From positions 62,001-126,000 of the forward strand of contig NZ_LFIO01001267.1 of NCBI RefSeq assembly GCF_001187535.1: a stretch of 64,000 bases of DNA. The letters are read 5' to 3'. Within the stretch, counting starts at the first letter, position 1; the number at the start of each line of letters is the position of its first letter. Under the pieces are notes generated by a model. That model saw nothing but the letters and a program-made list of their open reading frames with translations, did no database searches and was not told where the DNA came from. A program made the position numbers and the translations under genes. This DNA is from Rhizobium ecuadorense. GTDB lineage: Bacteria; Pseudomonadota; Alphaproteobacteria; Rhizobiales; Rhizobiaceae. Below are positions 50,719 to 57,432 of the stretch, in pieces.

Positions 50719-51240
50719 ATGTCAAATTCGGTTGAAATTCCTTTCTCTACAACGCTGCTGGTGCGCGATACCTGCCTCTGCCTGCATGCGCAGCGGGCGG
50801 CACGGGCGCTCGCCCGGCTGTTCGACGACGCGTTGCGGCCGGCCGGGCTGACCAACGGGCAGTTTTCGCTGATGATGTCGCTGAACCGGCCGGAGCCGCC
50901 GCCGATGGGGCCGGTCGCCTCTCTGCTCGCCATGGACCAGACGACACTGACGGCGGCGCTGAAGCCGCTGCAGCGCAAAGGCTGGGTGATGGTGATGGAA
51001 AATCCGAAGGACCGACGCCGCCGGCTGCTTGTTCTCACCGGCGAAGGCAAGGCGGTGCTCGCAAGAGCGCTGCCGATCTGGAAAGAGACGCATGCGATGC
51101 TTGACGGCAGGTTGCCGGATGGCGGTTCGGCGCGGCTGCGGCAGGAGTTGCTGGCGGTGTCCGGGATGGCGGTCGAGACGCCGAAATCGGCTGCATCGCT
51201 GCGCCGGCCGCGCCACAGCGGACGGGCGATGGGCGAGTAG
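50719..51240 (+). CDS. MarR-family transcriptional regulator
   Basis: 173 aa. The winged-helix core is visible as LTNGQFSLMMSLNRPEPPPMGPVASLLAMDQTTLTAALKPLQRKGWVMVMENPKDRRRRLLVLTGEGKAVLARALPIW, with the beta-wing DRRRR. The N-terminal dimerisation helix contains two Cys (VRDTCLCLHAQ) that could be redox sensors, as in OhrR-type MarR proteins. The tail after residue 140 is basic and probably flexible. Probably controls itself and the divergent DUF899-DUF1579-VOC set. Confidence 0.85.
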   Translation: MSNSVEIPFSTTLLVRDTCLCLHAQRAARALARLFDDALRPAGLTNGQFSLMMSLNRPEPPPMGPVASLLAMDQTTLTAALKPLQRKGWVMVMENPKDRRRRLLVLTGEGKAVLARALPIWKETHAMLDGRLPDGGSARLRQELLAVSGMAVETPKSAASLRRPRHSGRAMGE

Positions 51241-51310
51241 GACAAGCCGAACATCGCCGTGGATCTTCGAGAAATCGCGTCGTTCACGCCATGCAACCAG
51301 AGTGGGCATG

Positions 51311-51418
51311 TGGGTCCTCGGGTCAAGCCCGAGCACGACGGAGATTGAGGAGCACGATTGGCTGGAGGCGAGAGGCCTCCCCTTGCTCCGTCGTCCTCGG
51401 GCTTGACCCGAGGACCCA
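51311..51418. repeat. Long inverted repeat, family D
   Basis: 33-bp arms with one mismatch, starting TGGGTCCTCGGGTCAAGCCC and closing with the complementary sequence, around a 42-bp centre. Found between convergent MarR and ohr genes, a common location for such rhizobial palindromes; no coding content. It could act as a bidirectional terminator. Confidence 0.8.
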
Positions 51419-51512
51419 TGCGACGAGCACTACGTTGATATCAGCAACAGAAAAGCGACGGCCCCGGCCGAAGCCGAAAGCCATCGCCCGCATTTCACTG
51501 GACGCGCCCGGA

Positions 51513-51935
51513 TCAGGCGACCGTGACCGGAACTTCGGTCGAGGTGCGCATGGCGTGGCTGTAAGGGCAGACGATGTGGGCAGCGGCGGCGAGCTTCTCG
51601 GCGGTTTCACGGTCGAGGCCGGGGATGTCGACCGTCAGGGCCACTTCGATGCCGAAGCCGGTGCCATCCTCGCGCGGGCCGATGCCGACCTTGGCGGAGA
51701 CCGTCGTTTCCTCTGGAATCTTGACCTTCTGCTGGCCCGCGACAAATTTCAGGGCACCGAGGAAGCAGGCGGAGTAGCCGGCAGCGAAGAGCTGCTCAGG
51801 ATTGGTGCCGGTTGCGCCGTCGCCGCCGAGTTCCTTCGGAACGGCCAGGGTCACGTCCAGAACGCCGTTTTCGGAAACGGCGCGGCCGGCGCGGCCGCCG
51901 GTGGCAGAGGCTTTGGTCGTATAGAGAATAGGCAT
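51513..51935 (-). CDS. ohr: Organic hydroperoxide resistance protein Ohr
   Basis: A 140-aa OsmC/Ohr-fold peroxidase. The two catalytic Cys are present: GYSACFLGALKFV (near residue 55) and HIVCPYSHAMR (near 120). The Ohr-type sequence NPEQLFAAGYSACF and the final PVTVA distinguish it from OsmC. It reduces organic hydroperoxides using lipoylated proteins or dithiols. It starts at the ATG beginning MPILYTTKA. Divergent from ohrR with an operator between. Confidence 0.93.
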   Translation of the reverse strand: MPILYTTKASATGGRAGRAVSENGVLDVTLAVPKELGGDGATGTNPEQLFAAGYSACFLGALKFVAGQQKVKIPEETTVSAKVGIGPREDGTGFGIEVALTVDIPGLDRETAEKLAAAAHIVCPYSHAMRTSTEVPVTVA

Positions 51936-51985
51936 GACGATCTCCTTTGGTTGACCCTTCGATCGGGTTGGATTTTTATTATCGC

Positions 51986-51998
51986 ACAATTAAATTGT
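51986..51998. promoter_or_regulatory. Predicted OhrR operator
   Basis: ACAATTAAATTGT is a perfect inverted repeat around a central A, matching the ACAATT-AATTGT type of OhrR-binding sites. It lies 50 bp upstream of the ohr start. A second palindrome TGCAAATTGCA (52013-52023) follows. Confidence 0.7.
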
Positions 51999-52101
51999 AC
52001 GCAAGTGAATTTTGCAAATTGCATTTCGACAAGGAAAAGAAGACAATCACGGCCTTAAGAGCAGGATGATTTTAGGCCGGCTCGGCCTACGTTAAAGAGT
52101 G

Positions 52102-52151
52102 AGAGCATGATGTCATCCGAAAATCGCTCACACTTTTCGGCATCATGCTCT
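52102..52151. repeat. Short rhizobial palindrome, family E, in the ohrR leader
   Basis: The arms AGAGCATGATG and CATCATGCTCT with nested CCGAAAA/TTTTCGG form a long hairpin ending five bases before the first ohrR ATG. A short repeat of this form is widespread in rhizobial genomes (from memory). A related end is seen in the hairpin after the cupin gene. Confidence 0.75.
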
Positions 52152-52155
52152 GGGG

Positions 52156-52644
52156 ATGATGGATATGAAAGCGCAGACGATAAAAACGATGGAGATACCG
52201 CAGGAGGAGAAACGGCTGGAAAAGCAGTTGTGCTTCGCGGTCTACGCGACGGCGCACGCCTTCACCCGCGCCTATAAGCCGATCCTGGACAGGGTGGGTC
52301 TCACCTATCCGCAATATCTGGTGATGCTGGTGCTGTGGGAACGCGGCGAACTGCCGGTGAAGACGATCGGCGAACAGCTCGATCTCGATTCCGGCACGCT
52401 GTCGCCGCTGTTGAAACGGCTGGAGCAGAGCGGGCTGATCAAGCGCCTGCGCGACCTGCGCGACGAACGGCAGGTGATCGTGTCGCTGACCCCGAAGGGC
52501 GAGGCGATGAAAGGGGAGATCGATACGATCATGACGGCGATCGGCCAAGCTGCCGGCTGCACCCTCGAGGAACTGGCAGCGATGCGCGACATGCTGCATC
52601 GGCTGCGGGGCAATCTCGGCCGGGCCGCCACGAGCGGCGACTGA
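52156..52644 (+). CDS. ohrR: MarR-family organic hydroperoxide regulator OhrR
   Basis: 162 aa. The N-terminal helix has EKRLEKQLCFAVYATAHAFTRAYKPILDRVGLTYPQYLVMLVLWERGEL, with the reactive Cys of LDNQLCFALY-type OhrR proteins. The HTH and wing are LPVKTIGEQLDLDSGTLSPLLKRLEQSGLIKRLRDLRDERQVIVSLT. It represses ohr until the Cys is oxidised by an organic peroxide. Three in-frame ATGs occur at the start (52156, 52159, 52165); GGGGA just after the repeat fits the third best. A family E repeat lies directly upstream. Confidence 0.9.
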   Translation: MMDMKAQTIKTMEIPQEEKRLEKQLCFAVYATAHAFTRAYKPILDRVGLTYPQYLVMLVLWERGELPVKTIGEQLDLDSGTLSPLLKRLEQSGLIKRLRDLRDERQVIVSLTPKGEAMKGEIDTIMTAIGQAAGCTLEELAAMRDMLHRLRGNLGRAATSGD

Positions 52645-52687
52645 CCGCATCCGCCGGGCCAGCCCAAAACGGGTGTGCGCCCGAGGA

Positions 52688-52921
52688 TCAGGGCCGCTTC
52701 ACAGCCGCCTTGGCCGGCGACCGGCGTTTCTTGGCAGGCGCCGCTTCAGGTGCTGCCTCGGCCTCCTGCTGCAGACGCAGGGCCTTCAGCTTTTCCGTCT
52801 TCTTGTCACGGGCCGATGCCTCGGCCGCGATGATGGCGCGCGCCGTGTGATCGGTCGCTTCCGCCTTGTCGCGCGACGAAAGCTTGGCGGGATTGAAGAA
52901 TTCTCCCTTGGTGGCGGTCAT
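52688..52921 (-). CDS. Small basic, Lys/Ala-rich protein of unknown function
   Basis: 77 aa: MTATKGEFFNPAKLSSRD, then charged helix, with an Ala/Pro/Lys-rich tail (EAAPAKKRRSPAKAAVKRP) like DNA-binding tails of histone-like proteins. No fold recognised. Same strand as rpsU but 122 bp downstream of it. Codon use is consistent with coding. Confidence 0.5.
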   Translation of the reverse strand: MTATKGEFFNPAKLSSRDKAEATDHTARAIIAAEASARDKKTEKLKALRLQQEAEAAPEAAPAKKRRSPAKAAVKRP

Positions 52922-53043
52922 GTGCCCCTTTCTCAGGTGATGACGGCTGATTTAGCCATGGCCCCGTGGCCGAAACCATGGTTCCACGGCTGTTCACGGC
53001 GGGGGCCGTGATTCCACGTTGGCCGCGATTCCGCGGCCGGGGA

Positions 53044-53280
53044 TCAGCGGGCGCGGAGAACCTTCTTCGGTGCCGGCAGCAGGCCTTCGCGCTGCAGCTT
53101 CTTGCGGGCAAGCTTGCGCTGGCGGCGAATGGCCTCGGCCTTTTCGCGGGCGCGCTTCTCGGACGGCTTTTCAAAAGCGCTGCGCGCCTTCATTTCCCGG
53201 AAAAGGCCTTCCCGCTGCATCTTCTTCTTGAGCACGCGGAGCGCCTGATCGACGTTGTTATCCCTGACGAGAACCTGCAA
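53044..53280 (-). CDS. rpsU: 30S ribosomal protein S21, TTG start
   Basis: 78 aa: MQVLVRDNNVDQALRVLKKK then MQREGLFREMKARSAFEKPSEKRAREKAEAIRRQRKLARKKLQREG, matching S21 of alphaproteobacteria over its full length. The conserved start coincides with a TTG codon (Met-Gln-Val-Leu), with GGAAGGA nine bases upstream; the frame is open about 31 codons further upstream, but that does not match S21. S21 helps mRNA engagement on the 30S subunit. It follows a small unknown gene by 56 bp on the same strand, near a cold-shock gene. Confidence 0.85.
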   Translation of the reverse strand: MQVLVRDNNVDQALRVLKKKMQREGLFREMKARSAFEKPSEKRAREKAEAIRRQRKLARKKLQREGLLPAPKKVLRAR

Positions 53281-53336
53281 AACGATATCCTTCCTGTCGG
53301 CGGCCAAGCCGCGCTGTGATAGTGAAAACGGCTGGA

Positions 53337-53621
53337 CTACTTGCCCGTCCGGATGCTCGAAAACTTCAGCCAAGGCTCGGCGCCGTCGGATTTGGCCACC
53401 GCCTCGGGGGAAAGCCTGGAGGGCGATTCCCCGGTATCGATGTCGGCCTCGGTGATGCGGCGCTCGAAATTCTCCGCATCGAACCGGACGCGATATTGCA
53501 CATGCCCGTGGTCGTTGGGCAGGATGCTGGCGATCCGGCAGCGCTTATCGGCTTTCGCCGTGCGGGTGAGACCCGATTTCAGCACGATCATATCGCCGAT
53601 TTGATAGTTTGGTCTGCCCAT
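53337..53621 (-). CDS. Small protein of unknown function
   Basis: 94 aa: MGRPNYQIGDMIVLKSGLTRTAKADKRCRIASILPNDHGHVQYRVRFDAENFERRI. The pattern of a small beta-barrel, followed by an acidic and then flexible tail. No family recognised; similar short proteins occur widely in rhizobia. Upstream of rpsU on the same strand, possibly co-transcribed. Confidence 0.6.
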   Translation of the reverse strand: MGRPNYQIGDMIVLKSGLTRTAKADKRCRIASILPNDHGHVQYRVRFDAENFERRITEADIDTGESPSRLSPEAVAKSDGAEPWLKFSSIRTGK

Positions 53622-53703
53622 TTCAGGGTCCCTTCAACTCTTCGGCTGCTCAACCGGTCAATCAGAACGACCGGGAGCCGTTCCGATGACCAGCGATCAA
53701 AGC

Positions 53704-53728
53704 AAAAAGGCCGGGTTGGCACCCGACC
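53704..53728 (-). terminator. Rho-independent terminator after the cold-shock gene
   Basis: Read on the minus strand: GGTCGGGT GCCA ACCCGGCC followed by TTTTT, an 8-bp stem (one wobble) and T-tract, about 105 bp after the csp stop and upstream of the small unknown gene. Confidence 0.75.
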
Positions 53729-53832
53729 TCTTCCAGTCACTCAGCCATTTCTCTGCCAATAGGTCAACTCGCTGCCAGTACATCCGTGGTCAGCGCGCTG
53801 CCAGCATCTGGTCAGCATAGGCGAATGACAAA

Positions 53833-54042
53833 TCATGCGGCCTGAAGGTTGTCGGCCGAATTCTTGCCCGACTTCTTGTCGCGAACGAGATCGTAACGGA
53901 TCTTCTGGCCTTCAACGAGTTCGCGCATGCCGGCGCGTTCGACCGCTGAAATATGGACAAAAACGTCCGTAGAACCATCATCGGGCTGAATGAAGCCGAA
54001 ACCCTTGGTGCCATTGAACCACTTGACGACGCCTGAATTCAT
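53833..54042 (-). CDS. Cold-shock domain protein (CspA family)
   Basis: 69 aa. The RNA-binding motifs RNP1 (KGFGFIQPDD) and RNP2 (VFVHISAV) are complete: MNSGVVKWFNGTKGFGFIQPDDGSTDVFVHISAVERAGMRELVEGQKIRYDLVRDKKSGKNSADNL. It is a single-stranded RNA/DNA chaperone in the cytosol. Upstream, about 270 bp to the next gene gives room for a long leader, as is usual for such genes. The ATG has AAGGAGA upstream. It ends in its own terminator. Confidence 0.92.
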   Translation of the reverse strand: MNSGVVKWFNGTKGFGFIQPDDGSTDVFVHISAVERAGMRELVEGQKIRYDLVRDKKSGKNSADNLQAA

Positions 54043-54204
54043 AACGATCTCCTTTTCAACCGTTTGTGTTTCGCTTGCGGAATGTCCGACAAGCCGTATC
54101 GATGTTGAGAGGATATCTGACGGAGCGCTTCAGCGCCTGGACAAAGGTCGCAAGCAATTCGATACGCACGATGTAGGTTATTTAGCGAATTAAGCAATGG
54201 TTTT

Positions 54205-54235
54205 TTGAAAATAAAACTTTCCAAGCGGTGGAAAG
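54205..54235 (-). terminator. Rho-independent terminator of the first L,D-transpeptidase gene
   Basis: On the minus strand, CTTTCC ACCGCTT GGAAAG followed by TTTTATTTT, 76 bp after the ldt stop. It separates that unit from the cold-shock leader. Confidence 0.65.
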
Positions 54236-54311
54236 CGGAAGCTTTTACCCCTGAACGGCCGTCTGGATCAGGCAAGATCGGGCGACCGGATCTCGGCCGC
54301 CCGGATTGACA

Positions 54312-55046
54312 TCACTGCCAGACGACGATCGGCGCCTTCGTCGGAACGCGATCGTAGAGATCGATGATATCCTGATTCATCAGCCGTACGCAGCCGGAGG
54401 AGACCGCCTTGCCGATCGAGCGCCAGTCGGGATTGCCGTGCAGGCGGTAGAGCGTGTCTTCGCCATTCGAGAAGATATAGAGCGCGCGGGCGCCGAGCGG
54501 GTTCTTCAGGCCCGGCTCCATGCCGCCGTTGTCGATCGAATATTTGACGAGTTCCGGCTGGCGGGCGACCATCTCGTTCGGCGGCTTCCAGCGCGGCCAT
54601 TTCTGACGCCACTGAATGACGCCCGAGCCCTGCCAGGCGAAACCCTCGCGGCCGATGCCGACACCGTAGCGCATCGCCATGCCGTCACCCTGGACGAGAT
54701 AGAGGAAACGCGACGGCGTATCGACGACGATGGTGCCGGGCGGCTGGCCGGTTGGGTCGAGAACGCGCTGGCGATAGTAGCGCGGGTCGATCTGCTCATA
54801 GGGAACGGCGGGGATGAGAAAGCCGCCATCCTCGACGGGGCCATACATGACGGCAAGCTCGGCCCCGCTCGGCACGCTCGATGCTCCCGGGGACTGGAAC
54901 AGGCGCATCGGCGAACGGTAGATGATCGTCGTATCGCCCGAAGTGACCGTATTGGCCGAAGAGGCGCAACCGGTGAGCGCGGAGGCTGCGGTCAATGCCG
55001 AAAAGGAAAGAAAGCTGCGGCGGGAAAGATGTCTATCGAAGCTCAT
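54312..55046 (-). CDS. L,D-transpeptidase (YkuD), Tat-type lipoprotein signal
   Basis: 244 aa. The N-terminus LSRRSFLSFSALTAASALTGC has a twin-arginine motif followed by a lipobox-like LTGC, suggesting a Tat-exported lipoprotein. The YkuD domain (about 100-243) has the catalytic motif HGNPDWRSIGKAVSSGCVRLMNQD (Cys nucleophile, His and Gly). It forms 3-3 peptidoglycan cross-links or attaches proteins in the periplasm. Followed by a terminator. Paralogue of the next gene. Confidence 0.9.
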   Translation of the reverse strand: MSFDRHLSRRSFLSFSALTAASALTGCASSANTVTSGDTTIIYRSPMRLFQSPGASSVPSGAELAVMYGPVEDGGFLIPAVPYEQIDPRYYRQRVLDPTGQPPGTIVVDTPSRFLYLVQGDGMAMRYGVGIGREGFAWQGSGVIQWRQKWPRWKPPNEMVARQPELVKYSIDNGGMEPGLKNPLGARALYIFSNGEDTLYRLHGNPDWRSIGKAVSSGCVRLMNQDIIDLYDRVPTKAPIVVWQ

Positions 55047-55220
55047 GACGCGGGACTGATTTCCTCTGATGCGGGAGCCGGACGAAACCGCGCGTGAACG
55101 GCGATTCGCCCGATGCCGAGAACAACATCAGAAGATCTATCGGCTTGCGCCAAATAAACCATAGCTTCACGCAGACGTGTCCGGCCTCGATCGGACGATA
55201 TCAGCGGCGCTGTTGCAGCG

Positions 55221-56027
55221 CTACATCACAACGATCTCCGCCTTGGCGGGAAGCCGGTCATAGAGATCGACGACGTCCTGGTTCAGCATGCGCACGCAGC
55301 CCGACGAGGTGGCCTTGCCGATCGACTGCCAGTCGGGGGTGCCGTGGATGCGATAGAGCGTATCCTGCCCGTCCTTGAAGATATACATGGCGCGGGCGCC
55401 GAGCGGGTTCTGCAGCCCCGGATTCATGCCGCCGTTTTCGGCCGAAAAGGCGCGAACATCGGGCTGGCGCGAGACCATTTCGACCGGCGGTGTCCAGCGC
55501 GGCCATTTCTGCTTCCACTGGATGACGCCGCGGCCCGACCAGGCGTAACCCTCGCGGCCGAGGCCGACGCCGTAACGCATCGCCTTGCCGTTAGCCTCGA
55601 CGAAATAGAGGAAATGCGCCTTGGTATCGACGATGACAGTACCGGGGCGCTCGGTCGTCTGGTAATCGACTTCCTGGCGCAGGAACTGCGGCTGCACCCG
55701 GCTGACCGGGATCGCCGGCAGGGTGAAATCCTCATCGCGCAGCGCGCCATACATCGCCATGTGCACCGGATTGCTGACCGGCAGGCCGTAGGTCTGGTGG
55801 AACTGGGTCTGGTAGAGCTCGCGCGTCTGCGGCACCGGCTGATCGGGAATCGGGCGCACCCGGCGCGGATCGACGCCCGGCGGCTGATAAAAGACCGGCG
55901 AGGTTTCCTGGACGAAACGGGCGGGCGAATCGGCGGCGACATCGGGAATGAGGATATTGCAGCCGCTCAGCGACGCGACTGCAGTCACGAGCCCGGCAAG
56001 CGGGAAGACCCGGCGCAGAATATTCAT
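55221..56027 (-). CDS. L,D-transpeptidase (YkuD), Sec-type lipoprotein signal
   Basis: 268 aa, a tandem paralogue of the preceding L,D-transpeptidase. The catalytic motif is HGTPDWQSIGKATSSGCVRMLNQDVVDLYDR, and the central RYGVGLGREGYAWSGRGVIQWKQKWPRWTPPVEMV is nearly the same as its neighbour. The signal is of the Sec type (MNILRRVFPLAGLVTAVASLSGC, lipobox LSGC), unlike the twin-arginine signal of its paralogue. Additional N-terminal Pro/Gln-rich linker of about 40 residues. Upstream is the probable frameshifted small gene. Confidence 0.9.
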   Translation of the reverse strand: MNILRRVFPLAGLVTAVASLSGCNILIPDVAADSPARFVQETSPVFYQPPGVDPRRVRPIPDQPVPQTRELYQTQFHQTYGLPVSNPVHMAMYGALRDEDFTLPAIPVSRVQPQFLRQEVDYQTTERPGTVIVDTKAHFLYFVEANGKAMRYGVGLGREGYAWSGRGVIQWKQKWPRWTPPVEMVSRQPDVRAFSAENGGMNPGLQNPLGARAMYIFKDGQDTLYRIHGTPDWQSIGKATSSGCVRMLNQDVVDLYDRLPAKAEIVVM

Positions 56028-56040
56028 GGAACCACCCTTA

Positions 56041-56343
56041 TCAACGATCGGCGAGACAGCGAGATCTGGCGCGACGATGGCATGCGCGGCTGGCGCGAGG
56101 CTGGTGTTGAGGCGGAAAATCAGGAGACGAGCAGAACACCGTTGCCATAGGCGGCAGCGAGATCGGGATCAGTCGCATCTCCCGCTCAGTCAGTTTGCCT
56201 GTATCGACGAAACGCCAGTTGCGTTCATACAACGCGAAGGCCTCGCGGGCAGGCATCGCGCGCAAGGGATCCCGATTCCAGACGAGCGATTTCAGCTCGG
56301 GGAAGTCGTTCGGCACGATCACGGTCTCTGCGTTCGTCGTCAT
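56041..56343 (-). pseudogene. Probable frameshifted small gene
   Basis: The frame reads 100 aa. The first 60 residues look genuine (NDFPELKSLVWNRDPLRAMPAREAFALYERNWRFVDTGKLTEREMRLI). After that the composition turns Ser/Pro/Arg/Cys-rich, as in shadow frames. A neighbouring frame continues with DLAAAYGNGVLLVS and then stops at 56120, a sensible C-terminus. Loss of one base in the ATCCCGATC area (about 56165-56175) would explain this. The intact protein would be about 74 aa. Function unknown. Sequencing error is the other explanation. Confidence 0.55.
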
Positions 56344-56392
56344 GCCAGAAATATAGGCCTAATTGGTCTGCATCTGACGCGACGGCGAAAAA

Positions 56393-57313
56393 TCAGGCCG
56401 CCACCCCATGGAAGAAGCGGATGCTCTGTTCGATCTCGGCCGGCAGCGCCGAGGTGTGGTTGCCGGCGACGGTTTCGGTCTCGATATGGATGCCGGCGGC
56501 GCGGGCGCGGCGGGCGAGCAGATCGGCCCGGTCGTTGAAATGGACCTCTTCCGTGCCGTGGACGACACGGACGGGACATTTGAAGCTTTCGGCGTAACAG
56601 AGCGCCGAACGCACCTCGAACTCATGCGCATTGCTGTCGTCGAAGCGGATATCCTGGGGATAGCGGTCGAAGAAGCGGAAGGCATTGGGATTGCCGGAAA
56701 TCGGCGCGGCGGCGCGGAATTTATGCGTGCTCATCGCCGTCAGCATGGTCAGCGTGCCGCCGATGCTGTGGCCGGCGATGAACAGGCGTCCGGAATCGAC
56801 CCCCGGCAGATGCGCCATGCGCTCGGCGGCGGCGAGAACGTCGTCGACCTCATCGTAGAAGCCGGAGAAATTGCCCATCTGGCCGTTTTCGCCGCGCAGT
56901 GACGGCATCATCACGACATAGCCGGCATCCATATAGGGCTTCATCAACTCCCAGTGGCCGATGCCCATGGCGTTGCCGCCGTGCAGAAAGAGCACGGCCG
57001 GCTTGGCGGTGCGCTCGCGCTTGTACTTCGACACCCAGGCGGCCAGTTCGAGTTCGCCGTAGCCGGAGCGGTAAAAGATCTTCTCGGCGTCGGCAGGCGC
57101 GCTCAGCGGTTCGTATTTGTCTGGCGCCGGCCCCTTCTGCAACAGCTTCGTGCGGAAATGGCTGCGCACCTTGGCGTAATCATGCTTGGCAAGGCGCGGC
57201 TCGTCCGGGACATCGAAAGCGGCCGCCATGCGCGGCAGGACGAGCGCACCGGCAAGCCCCGCCAGCACGGCGCGGCGTTGGCGGAAAAAGGAATTTCGTT
57301 CATGCGAGCTCAT
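56393..57313 (-). CDS. Alpha/beta hydrolase (dienelactone-hydrolase / prolyl-oligopeptidase type) with Tat-like signal
   Basis: 306 aa. N-terminal SFFRQRRAVLAGLAGALVLPRMAAA resembles a twin-arginine signal, so export is likely. Alpha/beta core: AVLFLHGGNAMGIGHWELMKPYMDAGYVVMMPSLRGENGQ (oxyanion region), nucleophile elbow AGHSIGGTLTML near residue 195, Asp in HGTEEVHFNDRADL, and His in VAGNHTSAL. It could be an esterase or peptidase; the substrate is unknown. Single gene, separated from the ligase gene by 119 bp. Confidence 0.82.
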   Translation of the reverse strand: MSSHERNSFFRQRRAVLAGLAGALVLPRMAAAFDVPDEPRLAKHDYAKVRSHFRTKLLQKGPAPDKYEPLSAPADAEKIFYRSGYGELELAAWVSKYKRERTAKPAVLFLHGGNAMGIGHWELMKPYMDAGYVVMMPSLRGENGQMGNFSGFYDEVDDVLAAAERMAHLPGVDSGRLFIAGHSIGGTLTMLTAMSTHKFRAAAPISGNPNAFRFFDRYPQDIRFDDSNAHEFEVRSALCYAESFKCPVRVVHGTEEVHFNDRADLLARRARAAGIHIETETVAGNHTSALPAEIEQSIRFFHGVAA

Positions 57314-57432
57314 AACGCAGCACCCAAATCATTTTCCCGGCACACAAGATTTGCACCGGAAGATCGTTGCCGCCAATACACATCCTGTTGAAATTTTGGG
57401 ACTGCGTCATTGTTGCGCAGGGCGATCGGAGA

